Source: Salinivirgaceae bacterium (GTDB taxonomy: Bacteria; Bacteroidota; Bacteroidia; Bacteroidales; SZUA-534). From it: 37,495 bases of DNA. Shown one piece after another: positions 8,422 through 17,395 of the stretch. Where the stretch lies: the NCBI GenBank assembly GCA_017551905.1, contig JAFZKK010000157.1, positions 1 through 37,495 of the forward strand, written 5' to 3'. The stretch's first letter is position 1. Each line of letters opens with the position of its first letter. The position numbers and the translations under genes are program-made. The notes under the pieces are model-generated. The model saw only the letters and a program-made list of their open reading frames with translations, made no database searches and was not told where the DNA came from.

Positions 8422-11253
8422 TTATTTCTCGTGTAATTCTTTCTCGGTGAAATCGTCGGGCAGAATGATAACCGTGATGCAGTTGTTGGCTGCCATTACA
8501 ACATCCTTCAGGAAATTGCGGATATCATCCGATGTCAGACTGTTAAGAGTTTCCTCAAAGTTGGTGTGAGTGTCGTAACCCCACGTGAGATTATTGACAA
8601 TCTGTCCTGACCAGTAGCCGTTCATACGTTGCTGGTTGGCGAAACTCTTTTGTTGATACAGACGGAAGTTGTTCAGCTCCTCGTCGGTAATACCGTTGGC
8701 GGCAATTTCGTCGAGGCCCTCGCGTATAAGCATAACCACTGAGTCGCACTTAGCCGGTGTGAATGGGCACTGAATCTGAAGCTCGATGCCTTCTTTAATG
8801 CCGGTTCCCAGATTAGACGAAGCTCCCACTGAGTAGGCAAAACCCTTCTCCTCGCGAATGCTCTTGATATAACGCATACGGAGCACTGAGCCGAGTGCGT
8901 TGGCCGCAAGCTGCTCTTTCAGGTTATATTGGTGCTCACCGTGCCAGTATTGGAACAAGTAAGCCTGCGGAGTTTCCATTTTACGCTCGAAACGGTTGGT
9001 TATCGGGCCTTTATGGTAGGTTTCAATTTGCTCAGTTGCCTTCGGCTCACGTTTCTTAACCTTTGGCAGCGACGCAATATACTGCTCAGTGAACAGACGA
9101 AGCGAATCGACATTGAAAGCACCGGTTACAAAGAAGTCGAAATCACCAGCCGCTTTGAAACGCTCGCTGTACAATTGTCTGATTTGCTCGTAATTAACCT
9201 TGTCAAGGTCGGCAAGTTTGACTGACATACAATACGGATTGCGGTCGAAGAGTGTGGCGTCGATTGAGTCGTTGAAGGCGCTCATCGGGTTCTTTTCCTG
9301 ATTCTCGAGCGAAGTGCGCACGCGAGCCATATAGCTGTTGAAACCCTCAACATCGTTGGTAGGTTGCTGGAATTTCAGATAGGCCAATTCAAACATCGTG
9401 CGCATATCTTTCGGCGTTGAGCTTCCCGACAGGCTCTCTTCGTATGTTCCCAAACTCGAACTCATTGATGCCTGCTTGCCGGCCAATTTCTTATTGAGCT
9501 CGGTGTTGGTGAAACTGCCTAAGCCGGTGGCCGAAATCACACCATTGAACAGGTTGTAGTTCGGAATCATATTCACATCGGGTTTGGTGGCATATCCGCC
9601 CCAGCTGCGTGCTCTGAACAGCACCTCGGTGTTGCTGAAATCGGTCTGTTTGAAGAACATACGAGCGCCGTTCGATAGTGTCCACATTGTGTAGCCGTAA
9701 AGAGCCGGCTCCTCTTTCACAATTTTGCCTTTCTTAGGCAATTGGGGAATCAGCGGCTCGTCTTTCACATTATCGACATACGGTTCAACATCGGCCGCGC
9801 GGGCTTCGGCAACCACTTGTTTCATTTCGTCGATGGTTGGCAGCGTAAGTTCTTCTTTGTCAGGATATAATGCCAAGAAGACAAAGTTGGTGTCGATAGA
9901 ATGAACGGCCTCGGCAATCATCTGCGAGTAAAGCGAGGCGTTCAGTTGCTGGCCAATAAGCTTGTAGAGCTCATATTCGGTTTCGAGGCCCGGATAGGCA
10001 ACGTTGTCGAGGAAATGGCGCACGGCCTTGCTCACGTAGTAGTTGCTGCGTTGCTTGTCGCGATTGTCATACTGGCGCTCTTTCTGGCTCAGAATCTCCT
10101 CATGTGCGCGGAACACCTCAGTACCAGTGAGTCCGTGGCGGCGGGCGCGTTCAACCTCGCGCATCACCACGCCAAGCGCCTCTTTGTCGCGGCCCTCTTT
10201 AGGTGCGACGTATGCCACAAAGCAATCCTCGGTACTTGCCAACAGATAGTTGTCGAGATAGCATTCGGCAGCGGCAAAGGGGCAATCTTCCTTCTGCGCC
10301 AACTCGGCCAGACGGGCGTCAAGAATTCGACTGATTGCACTCCACGCAAAGTTCTGCACAAAAAGCGTTGCAGTGTTGTTCAGCTCGCGTGGCACCGCCG
10401 GACGCTTAAACATCACTTCAATCATGGTGCGTTGCAACTCCTTGTCTTTGTCAATCACAAAGATAGGCTCTGGCGTCATTGGAACATCGAAACGCTCAAA
10501 CGGTGCTGGATTTTCAGGCATCTGAACATCGCCGAATGTTTTTTGAATGCGTTTCTCCATGTCTTTGGCATCGAAATCGCCCACAACAATAATACCCTGA
10601 AGGTCGGGGCGGTACCATTTCTCGTAATAGTCGCGCAGGGTTTGCGGCGCAAAATTGTCAACCACGCTCATCAGACCAATCGGCATACGCTTGCCGTAGC
10701 GCGAGTTGGGGTAAAGAGTCTCAAGATTGCGGTTCAGGATTCGCATCTGAGCGCTGGTGCGCATACGCCACTCCTCGTGGATAACACCTCGCTCCTTATC
10801 AATCTCCTCGGGCAGTAGCAACAAGCCGTCCGACCAATCGCGTAGGATGAGCAAGCACGAGTCGATGTTGTTGTCGTTAACCGGCACATCGTCAATGTTA
10901 TACACTGTCTCATCGGTGCTGGTGTAGGCGTTCAGGTTGTTGCCAAACTTAACACCGATGCTCTCGCAATACTCCACAATTTTGTTACCCGGGAAGTGCG
11001 TTGTGCCGTTGAAGCACATGTGCTCAAGGAAGTGAGCCAAGCCGCGTTGCTCCTCCTCTTCCTGAACCGAGCCAACACGCTGAGCGATGTAGAAATAGGC
11101 ACGCTCGCGCGGTTCCTCGTTGTGACGAATGTAATAAGTAAGCCCGTTGGGCAATTTGCCAAACACAACCGCTGTGTCGAGCGGAAGTTGCTGGGCGGCA
11201 AGTGCCATGGATACTAACATCGCACCCGCCGACAAAAAAATATGTTTTTTCAT
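8422..11253 (-). CDS. M16 family (insulinase/pitrilysin-like) zinc peptidase, exported
   Basis: 943 residues. An N-terminal signal peptide (KKHIFLSAGAMLVSMALA, cleaved near residue 20) directs export; the protein probably works in the periplasm or at the outer membrane. The inverted zinc motif HFLEH is at 74-78 and the downstream acidic segment IDKERGVIHEEW (151-162) supplies the third ligand, so the N-terminal half should be catalytic. A second M16-like half (from about 500) lacks HxxEH, as is normal for single-chain M16 enzymes of about 930-950 residues. The gene has its own promoter (11273-11303) and terminator and appears monocistronic. A decayed copy of its last codons lies at 6350-6442. 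Confidence 0.94.
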   Translation of the reverse strand: MKKHIFLSAGAMLVSMALAAQQLPLDTAVVFGKLPNGLTYYIRHNEEPRERAYFYIAQRVGSVQEEEEQRGLAHFLEHMCFNGTTHFPGNKIVEYCESIGVKFGNNLNAYTSTDETVYNIDDVPVNDNNIDSCLLILRDWSDGLLLLPEEIDKERGVIHEEWRMRTSAQMRILNRNLETLYPNSRYGKRMPIGLMSVVDNFAPQTLRDYYEKWYRPDLQGIIVVGDFDAKDMEKRIQKTFGDVQMPENPAPFERFDVPMTPEPIFVIDKDKELQRTMIEVMFKRPAVPRELNNTATLFVQNFAWSAISRILDARLAELAQKEDCPFAAAECYLDNYLLASTEDCFVAYVAPKEGRDKEALGVVMREVERARRHGLTGTEVFRAHEEILSQKERQYDNRDKQRSNYYVSKAVRHFLDNVAYPGLETEYELYKLIGQQLNASLYSQMIAEAVHSIDTNFVFLALYPDKEELTLPTIDEMKQVVAEARAADVEPYVDNVKDEPLIPQLPKKGKIVKEEPALYGYTMWTLSNGARMFFKQTDFSNTEVLFRARSWGGYATKPDVNMIPNYNLFNGVISATGLGSFTNTELNKKLAGKQASMSSSLGTYEESLSGSSTPKDMRTMFELAYLKFQQPTNDVEGFNSYMARVRTSLENQEKNPMSAFNDSIDATLFDRNPYCMSVKLADLDKVNYEQIRQLYSERFKAAGDFDFFVTGAFNVDSLRLFTEQYIASLPKVKKREPKATEQIETYHKGPITNRFERKMETPQAYLFQYWHGEHQYNLKEQLAANALGSVLRMRYIKSIREEKGFAYSVGASSNLGTGIKEGIELQIQCPFTPAKCDSVVMLIREGLDEIAANGITDEELNNFRLYQQKSFANQQRMNGYWSGQIVNNLTWGYDTHTNFEETLNSLTSDDIRNFLKDVVMAANNCITVIILPDDFTEKELHEK

Positions 11254-11272
11254 TGTTTAGATATTTATTCCT

Positions 11273-11303
11273 CAAATGTATGCTTTATTTCTCAAATAAC
11301 AAA
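11273..11303 (-). promoter_or_regulatory. Bacteroidota-type promoter of the M16 gene
   Basis: On the minus strand TTTG (11300-11303), 19 bp, then TACATTTG (11273-11280), an exact match to TTTG-N19-TAnnTTTG. The start codon is 20 bases further on. The -33 box overlaps the edge of the preceding terminator. Confidence 0.75.
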
Positions 11304-11327
11304 AGCCCGGCACAGGAACCGGGCTTT
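11301..11327 (-). terminator. Bidirectional terminator after the beta-barrel gene
   Basis: aaaagcccgg / ccgggctttt with a 7-base loop, symmetrical A and T runs, 33 bases beyond the stop of the gene at 11361. Confidence 0.88.
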
Positions 11328-11360
11328 TGCTTTTCAAAGTGTTATATGTTGAGGTAAATG

Positions 11361-12218
11361 TCAGAAGTTAAGGCTGACGCCGGCCGAGAAGGGATAAACC
11401 ACAGGGCCTTTGTTGTCTTTGAACATCGGAGTCAGCGCTGTTGAGAAATAGACTCCGAAAAGCCCATATCCGGCACGGACAACCATATTGCAGGTTAACG
11501 GATTCATATAGAAATCGCTTTTGTGCTTGTTCTTAACACCCTCATCGGTAACATGCTTGGTGCGCGCGCCAAGACGCAAATTTCCTTCAACACCAGCCAT
11601 TATGTACAAAGAGTGGTTGTCTACTGGATGAAATTCAAGCATCAACGGAACAACCATATTACAAGTGCGTAGTTTGTTGCGTTTGTATTCTATGGTGTCG
11701 AAATGTACCAGACCATTGTCGTCTTTGTCGAGCCAGACATTCTTTTTCGACAGCGCGTAAAAATCCCACGAAACGCCGATACCCGATACCAAACCTATTC
11801 TTTTGCCCGATGTCAACGGAAACGACAAATCTGCTATGTTCCAATGAAATGCGAACGAGCGTATCGGGTCAACATCGATGTATCCGTCATTGTCGCCGAC
11901 AGATGTGCTGGCAATGCCCGACCCGAAGCCGCCTATGCCAAAGTTGAAACTCTCCCAATGCGAATTGAATTGATTCAGAGGGTTTTTGTTTTGCGATTGA
12001 ACCTCATCCTCTTCGGAAAAACGGTTGCGGATGAAGTGGATGTCGTTGCCACCGTTGGTTACTAAAATCTCGCGTCGGCCCATAAAGAAGTGTGATGTGT
12101 CGGTGCTCTGTTTCAGCGTGTCGGCGGCAGACGTTAAGTCGAAATCGAAAGACGGAGTGCCGGCAAACAATGCTGAAGCCGAAAGGCAGATTGCAGAAAT
12201 CAATAAAGTTCTTTTCAT
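11361..12218 (-). CDS. Outer-membrane beta-barrel protein
   Basis: 285 residues. A clear signal peptide (KRTLLISAICLSASALFA, cleavage near 19) is followed by alternating amphipathic strands and ends in an aromatic residue (AGVSLNF), the usual outer-membrane barrel C-terminus. Segments such as LRTCNMVVPLMLEFHP, SLYIMAGVEGNLRLGA and VVRAGYGLFGVYFSTALTP look like consecutive barrel strands of the OMP_b-brl/PorT-like type common in Bacteroidota. No enzymatic motif is visible, so ligand or role is unknown. It lies upstream of the M16 gene, but a terminator and a separate promoter divide them. Confidence 0.8.
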   Translation of the reverse strand: MKRTLLISAICLSASALFAGTPSFDFDLTSAADTLKQSTDTSHFFMGRREILVTNGGNDIHFIRNRFSEEDEVQSQNKNPLNQFNSHWESFNFGIGGFGSGIASTSVGDNDGYIDVDPIRSFAFHWNIADLSFPLTSGKRIGLVSGIGVSWDFYALSKKNVWLDKDDNGLVHFDTIEYKRNKLRTCNMVVPLMLEFHPVDNHSLYIMAGVEGNLRLGARTKHVTDEGVKNKHKSDFYMNPLTCNMVVRAGYGLFGVYFSTALTPMFKDNKGPVVYPFSAGVSLNF

Positions 12219-12310
12219 TGTAGTATGTTTTAAAAGTTCATTTTCAACACTACAAAGACGATGTTGGAAATTGAAATGTTACAGATGGAGGAAAAAATTT
12301 CAAAACTTAA

Positions 12311-12318
12311 TATATTTG
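12311..12318 (+). promoter_or_regulatory. -7 promoter box of the DUF4199-glycosyltransferase operon
   Basis: TATATTTG matches TAnnTTTG exactly; no convincing TTTG is seen 19-21 bp upstream. The box lies 23 bases before ATG 12342, supporting that start rather than the in-frame ATG at 12261, which would precede the transcript. Confidence 0.5.
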
Positions 12319-12341
12319 CTATCCAAAAAAATCGAATCCTG

Positions 12342-12872
12342 ATGTCGGACAACAAATCGGTCAATAGTTTCATTCTGCAAGTGGGGGCGCTACTTGGCGT
12401 CACTTTCTCCGCTATTATCTACATAGCGCATCTGCGCGGAATGAACCACATGCCCGGCGACAACATTGCATGGCTGAACATGATTGTCTTTGTGTTTGTT
12501 GTTACGGTGTCGGCAAGGCAGTATCGCGAGAATGCCGAGGGCGAAGGCTTCACCTACCAGCGCGCTTTCATCTATATCAACAAGCTGAACATCATCAGCG
12601 CGGTGATATTGTCGGTTTTCGGCTATTTCTATTACAAAAGCATCGCCCCGGGCGACATCCAATTTATTATAGACCAGGCCGAAACGATGTTTGCCGAGCG
12701 TGGAATGATGAGCAACGAACAGACCGAGGCTTTGCTTCAGATTTACCGTCAGACCATATCGGGCGGCACAATGGCCTTTGTGATGCTCATGTTCCAGCTT
12801 GCCGGCGGAGCTTTTTTCAGCCTGTTTTTAGCCAATGGCGTTAAATGGCGCAAACGAATAATAATCAGTTAA
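12342..12872 (+). CDS. DUF4199 family integral membrane protein
   Basis: 176 residues from ATG 12342 (MSDNKSVNSF). Four hydrophobic segments are visible: SFILQVGALLGVTFSAIIYI, MIVFVFVVTV, IISAVILSVFGYFYY and TMAFVMLMFQLAGGAFFSLF, with a periplasmic or cytoplasmic loop of about 50 residues between the third and fourth. This is the layout of DUF4199 proteins, which in Bacteroidota often precede a membrane-linked glycosyltransferase, as here (10-bp gap). No catalytic motif is visible; a membrane partner for the glycosyltransferase is an inference from context. An in-frame ATG at 12261 would add 27 residues but lies upstream of the likely promoter box. Confidence 0.85.
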   Translation: MSDNKSVNSFILQVGALLGVTFSAIIYIAHLRGMNHMPGDNIAWLNMIVFVFVVTVSARQYRENAEGEGFTYQRAFIYINKLNIISAVILSVFGYFYYKSIAPGDIQFIIDQAETMFAERGMMSNEQTEALLQIYRQTISGGTMAFVMLMFQLAGGAFFSLFLANGVKWRKRIIIS

Positions 12873-12882
12873 TTGCAAAGAT

Positions 12883-13833
12883 ATGAATATAAGCGTTGTC
12901 ATCCCTTTGTATAATGAGGAAGAATCGATAAACGAACTTGTGGCTTGGATAGCTAAAGTGATGTACGACAACAATTTTACCTACGAGATTGTGATTGTCG
13001 ACGACGGCAGCACCGACAACTCGTGGAGCGAGATTGTGAAGCTGACTGAGGAGTACGGCTCGGTGCGCGCCTTGCGTTTTCGCCGTAACTATGGCAAGTC
13101 GGCGGCTTTGTTCTGCGGCTTCCGTGAGGCTGAGGGCGATGTTGTCTTCACTCTCGACGCCGACCTTCAGGATAGCCCCGACGAGATTCCGGCAATGTAC
13201 CGCATGATTACTGTCGACAATTTCGACCTTGTATCGGGCTGGAAAAAGAAACGTCACGACCCAATAACCAAAACTATTCCAAGCAAATTCTACAACTGGG
13301 TGGCGCGCAAAACGACAGGCATCAACCTTCACGACATGAACTGCGGACTGAAGGCCTACCGCCGCGATGTGGTGAAATCGATTGAGGTTTACGGCGAGAT
13401 GCACCGCTACATTCCGGTGCTGGCAAAGCAAGCCGGTTTCGACAAGATAGGCGAGAAGGTGGTGGCGCATCAGGCACGCAAATACGGCGTTACGAAATTC
13501 GGCATCGAGCGCTTTATCAACGGTTTCCTCGACCTTATGTCGATACTTTTCATGACCAAATTCGGCAAAAAACCGATGCACTTGTTCGGCACCATTGGCG
13601 TGTTCATCTTCTTTGTCGGATTTGTGGCGGCCATTGTTGTCGGTGCGCTGAAACTTGTGGCGTTGTCGCGCGGCATTCCGGCTCCGCTCGTAACCAACAG
13701 CCCTTATTTCTATCTGTCGCTAACCTGCATGATTCTTGGCACGCAGCTTTTCCTGACGGGATTTTTGGGCGAGCTTGTGTCGCGCAGCTCAACCGACCGC
13801 AACAACTATCAGATTAAAGAAACAATTGATTGA
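12883..13833 (+). CDS. GT2 family glycosyltransferase (DPM1/GtrB-like, polyprenyl-phosphate type)
   Basis: 316 residues. The GT-A domain opens with NISVVIPLYNEEESI, has the nucleotide-binding VDDGSTDNSW (about 41-50) and the DxD-type DADLQDSPDEIP motif (about 93-104), and NCGLKAYRR in the acceptor region. Two C-terminal membrane segments (about 228-250 and 265-290) match the DPM1/GtrB group, which moves a sugar from a nucleotide donor to polyprenyl phosphate at the inner membrane. The sugar cannot be predicted. It lies in an operon, 10 bp after the DUF4199 gene and 2 bp before the next start. Confidence 0.92.
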   Translation: MNISVVIPLYNEEESINELVAWIAKVMYDNNFTYEIVIVDDGSTDNSWSEIVKLTEEYGSVRALRFRRNYGKSAALFCGFREAEGDVVFTLDADLQDSPDEIPAMYRMITVDNFDLVSGWKKKRHDPITKTIPSKFYNWVARKTTGINLHDMNCGLKAYRRDVVKSIEVYGEMHRYIPVLAKQAGFDKIGEKVVAHQARKYGVTKFGIERFINGFLDLMSILFMTKFGKKPMHLFGTIGVFIFFVGFVAAIVVGALKLVALSRGIPAPLVTNSPYFYLSLTCMILGTQLFLTGFLGELVSRSSTDRNNYQIKETID

Positions 13834-13835
13834 TT

Positions 13836-14327
13836 ATGAGACGCTTTTTGCTGATTGGAATCATAATGAGTTGCTGCATGGCGTTATCGGCGCAGACGGC
13901 AATCGATACAAGCCGCGTGACGCTCGACCGCAGCCATTTGTTCAACCGCTTTTATATCGACAGCACACAGCTGACAGTCAGCCAAATGGCCGTGGCGTGC
14001 GGTGCCAACGAGCCCGCCGCCGACATGTTTGGCAAGGCGCAGGAGTCGAAATTCTTCGGCACGCTGTTCTGCATAGTGGGCGGCACGTTGGTTCTCTATC
14101 CTGCAATCAGCTGCATCTGGGACGACTCACCGAATGTGCCAATGGCCGTTGCCGGAGGCTGCATGGCGCTTATTTCGATACCGATTTTCATAAACTTTAA
14201 CCGGCAGTCGCGCGAGGCTTATCGGCTTATGCATCAGCAATATATACCGCCAAAAGAGGACGATGCCGACATCAGTCTGAACATCGGAATGACACAAAAC
14301 GGCATTGGCCTTTGTCTGAAATTCTGA
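13836..14327 (+). CDS. Small exported/membrane protein of unknown function
   Basis: 163 residues from ATG 13836, 2 bp after the glycosyltransferase stop. A signal peptide (RRFLLIGIIMSCCMALSA) ends near residue 20. Two further hydrophobic segments (about FFGTLFCIVGGTLVLYPAI and MAVAGGCMALISIPIFI) point to a membrane protein; the C-terminus ISLNIGMTQNGIGLCLKF is strand-like and ends in Phe. I do not recognise a family. Tight spacing with both neighbours makes co-expression with the glycosyltransferase and the FtsB-like protein likely. Confidence 0.8.
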   Translation: MRRFLLIGIIMSCCMALSAQTAIDTSRVTLDRSHLFNRFYIDSTQLTVSQMAVACGANEPAADMFGKAQESKFFGTLFCIVGGTLVLYPAISCIWDDSPNVPMAVAGGCMALISIPIFINFNRQSREAYRLMHQQYIPPKEDDADISLNIGMTQNGIGLCLKF

Positions 14328-14340
14328 AAAAAACGAAGCT

Positions 14341-14649
14341 ATGAAGATAGACACCGAAAAGTTGAAGCCTTTTGTCAAGTACTTGAAAAACAAGTTCGTG
14401 ATAGCAACCGCCATTTTTGCTGTCTGGATTACATTTTTCGACCAGAACAATCTTCTTAGCCGCATTTCGAGTGTGAGGACTCTGCACCAAATGGAGAAAC
14501 AGAAGGAGTATTACGCCAAAAAGATTGAGGAAGACGCCCGTCACACCAACGAATTGCTGTCAGACGACGAAAACCTTGAGAAATTTGCCCGTGAGCAATA
14601 TCTGATGAAAAAGCCCGACGAGGATGTTTTTGTAATCGTCGAAAAATAA
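14341..14649 (+). CDS. Septum formation initiator (FtsB/DivIC-like)
   Basis: 102 residues: a short cytoplasmic N-terminus, one membrane segment (about 20-36, FVIATAIFAVWITFF), a coiled coil (about 45-80, rich in K, E and Q) and the conserved end EKFAREQYLMKKPDEDVFVIV, diagnostic of FtsB/DivIC. These proteins pair with FtsL and FtsQ/DivIB at the division septum. It is the last gene of the four-gene plus-strand operon, converging on sbcC with a gap of 8 bp and no obvious terminator between. Confidence 0.93.
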   Translation: MKIDTEKLKPFVKYLKNKFVIATAIFAVWITFFDQNNLLSRISSVRTLHQMEKQKEYYAKKIEEDARHTNELLSDDENLEKFAREQYLMKKPDEDVFVIVEK

Positions 14650-14657
14650 TCAGCCGC

Positions 14658-17393
14658 TCAACAAACTAATTCAACTCGGCTTCCTCCAGTTTTGTCTTTC
14701 GACACAATCAACTGTTTATCAATGCGTTTCAGCTCGTCGACGTGCGAAATGATGCCCACAAGTTTGTTGCCTTCGGTGAGGCTGTTAAGGGCTTTCAACG
14801 CCTGTTCGAGCGAGTCGCTGTCGAGCGAGCCGAAGCCCTCGTCAACAAACATTGTGTCGAGCTGGATGCCGCCCGCGTTCGACTGAATCTCATCGCTCAA
14901 GCCAAGTGCCAGCGACAGCGAGGCTTTGAACGACTCGCCGCCCGACAATGACTTGACATCGCGCTCGGTGCCGTTGTAATGGTCAATTACGTCCAAATCC
15001 AATCCGCTCTGCGCACTGTTGTTAGATGCTAACTCCTTGCGTTTCAACTCGTATTGGCCGTTCGACATTATCATAAAACGAATGTTGGCGCGGTTTATAA
15101 TGCGGTCGAAAAACGACATCTGAACGTATGTCTCGAATTGTATTTTCTGCTTTCCATTAATACTTCCGGATGCCGTTTGGCTAAGCGCGTTTTTCCACTG
15201 ATACTCGGTTTGCAAGGCTTGCAGCTTTGCGCTGGTGGCCTCAATGCTTTCCAGACTTTTTGAATTCGTGTTGAATCGGAATTCTATCTTCTGCTGATTC
15301 TGCTTCTTTGTATTTATTTCAGTTTCAATCTGTTGCTTGGCAACTTGCAATTCCTCTTTGTTGATTTTGCTGCCGTCTTTAGTCTGGTCTTGCAGCCCTT
15401 TAATTATGCCGGCCAGTTGCTGAATTTCTTTGTCACAATTGTTGTAATTATTTGTGGTTGTAGCGATTGCATCATTAATAGCCGTGCGCTCGGTTTCAAG
15501 TTTCTGAATCTCGGTTTGAGCGGCTTGTTTGCTGGCGAATTCCAACTCTTTCTTTAACGTCGTAATAGCTTCGGCAGCGGCATTGCGTTGCGCCTCAAGC
15601 CCCGAATTTTGTGCAGTCAAGTCGTTTGCGCGCTTATTCTCGGCTTCGGTTTGGTTTTGCAGTTGGGGAATAATCTCATCGTTAAGTTTGCGGCGGCGCT
15701 CAATGCCTGTTTGCATTTTCACTATTTCCGCTTTTATGCCTTGCTGTCGTTGCGAAGCCGCTGCTTTCGCATTGCCAATTATTTCATCTGTAACGTTTTG
15801 CGCATCGGCTCCAAAAATTTCTACAATTTGCTTTTTCACGTTTTCAGCCAGCGATTCACATTGAGTCTTTTGCCTGGTGCACGTCATTTGCCCATTATTG
15901 ACACGCTCATTACTCTTGTCAAATTCATCTTTCAAGTTCTTAACTTCCTCTTTTGTTGGTGCATTTTCAGGCTTCACGGCAATTTTTGGGTGATGCGTCG
16001 AACCGCACACCGGACACGGCTGTCCGTCTTTCAGCTCTTGCGCCAAAATTCCAGCTTGCGAGAGTAAAAATAGCTCGTTTTTGCTCTCATATTCAGCAAG
16101 TTTCGTTTTTCTCTCTGCAATGAGTTTTTCCAATCCTTCTTGCCATTTTTTCAATTTGTCCGCTTCTGACAAAAGTGTGTTTTGTGCCTCTATCAATTCT
16201 GTCAACTGAGCCAGTTTGCGGTCCACCTCTTTTTGCTCCGATTCCAGCTTAACCTTCTGTTCTGCAACGTTTTCCAATTGCGCATATTCTGTTTTCAGCA
16301 ATTCCAGTTTGGTTGCCAATTCGGTTGCGTTTTTTTCGGCTGCGGCCTTTCCGTTTGTTGCTGTCTGCAATTCGGATTCAAGTTTTTTGAGCTGATTTTC
16401 AGTGTTTTCAAGATTGTCGTATTTATCCAATGCGGCTTTTATCTGCGCAATGCGACCAGTTTTGGTCTCAATTTCGGGTTTTCGGGCTTCAGCCGCTTGC
16501 TTTTGGCTTTCCAAATTTTTCAGCAACAACGTTTTTTGCTCAAATTGTATTTTATTGTCGTTAAGCAATTTAACATTTGCTTCGTATTTTTCCTGGACCG
16601 CCAGCTTCTCGGCAATCGCTATCCTTTTTTTATCCAAAACGTCCAGTTCGGTAACAATCGCAGTTTTGGCTTCCGCATCGCGCTTCAGCTGCTCACGCAG
16701 TTGCTCAACAATCAGCTCAATAGGTTGGTTTGCCATATCAAAGCCTTCAATATCAACATTTTCGATATATTGATTGACGCTTTGTTTTGCGTTGTTGAGT
16801 TCGAGCCAAACCTTTTTCACTTCGCTTTGAAGCTCCTCTTGGAACTTTTGGTAAATATTCGTTTTAAATATCTCCCTAAAAATTTCGATACGCTCTTTTG
16901 TCGAGGTTGTAATCATTCGCATAAAATCGCCTTGCGCAATCATTGCGATTTTTTTGAACTGACCGCAATCCACGCCCATTATTTCCTTGATTTTGGCGTC
17001 AGCCTCATTTTTTTTTGTTAAAACCTGGCCGTTAGGTAATTGCAATTCAACATTTTCCGATTGCAAAACAACTCCCTCGCCGCGCAATTTAAGGCGTTCG
17101 TAAGGCGGATTGCGGCGGACGCGGTACTGACTGCCAGCGTATTCAAACTCCAGTTCGACAAATGTTTCAGCATCGTTATCGGCGTATTTTGAGCGCATCA
17201 TTTTTGGTTCGCGGTTCGAGCCGCTTGCCTCGCCGTAAAGTGCGTAAACTATTGCGTCAAAGATAGTTGTCTTGCCTGCGCCAGTGTTGCCGGTTATCAG
17301 ATAAAGGCCGCTTCGCCCCAGCTTTGCAAAGTCGATTGTTGTTGTGGCGGCGTAAGGCCCAAAAGCCGATATTGTGAGTTTTCGTGGTAGCAT
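14658..17393 (-). CDS. sbcC: SbcC, ATPase subunit of the SbcCD nuclease
   Basis: 911 residues. Walker A GNTGAGKTT (35-43), long coiled coils on both sides, and the zinc hook CPVCGSTHHP with C460 and C463 at the apex. The ABC signature LSGGESF and Walker B LDTMFVDEGFGSLD lie near the C-terminus. This is a complete Rad50-like SMC architecture; with SbcD it processes hairpins, palindromes and protein-blocked DNA ends. The stop of sbcD is 2 bp upstream of this start, so the two are translationally coupled. The order sbcD then sbcC is standard. Confidence 0.96.
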   Translation of the reverse strand: MLPRKLTISAFGPYAATTTIDFAKLGRSGLYLITGNTGAGKTTIFDAIVYALYGEASGSNREPKMMRSKYADNDAETFVELEFEYAGSQYRVRRNPPYERLKLRGEGVVLQSENVELQLPNGQVLTKKNEADAKIKEIMGVDCGQFKKIAMIAQGDFMRMITTSTKERIEIFREIFKTNIYQKFQEELQSEVKKVWLELNNAKQSVNQYIENVDIEGFDMANQPIELIVEQLREQLKRDAEAKTAIVTELDVLDKKRIAIAEKLAVQEKYEANVKLLNDNKIQFEQKTLLLKNLESQKQAAEARKPEIETKTGRIAQIKAALDKYDNLENTENQLKKLESELQTATNGKAAAEKNATELATKLELLKTEYAQLENVAEQKVKLESEQKEVDRKLAQLTELIEAQNTLLSEADKLKKWQEGLEKLIAERKTKLAEYESKNELFLLSQAGILAQELKDGQPCPVCGSTHHPKIAVKPENAPTKEEVKNLKDEFDKSNERVNNGQMTCTRQKTQCESLAENVKKQIVEIFGADAQNVTDEIIGNAKAAASQRQQGIKAEIVKMQTGIERRRKLNDEIIPQLQNQTEAENKRANDLTAQNSGLEAQRNAAAEAITTLKKELEFASKQAAQTEIQKLETERTAINDAIATTTNNYNNCDKEIQQLAGIIKGLQDQTKDGSKINKEELQVAKQQIETEINTKKQNQQKIEFRFNTNSKSLESIEATSAKLQALQTEYQWKNALSQTASGSINGKQKIQFETYVQMSFFDRIINRANIRFMIMSNGQYELKRKELASNNSAQSGLDLDVIDHYNGTERDVKSLSGGESFKASLSLALGLSDEIQSNAGGIQLDTMFVDEGFGSLDSDSLEQALKALNSLTEGNKLVGIISHVDELKRIDKQLIVSKDKTGGSRVELVC

Positions 17394-17395
17394 AA

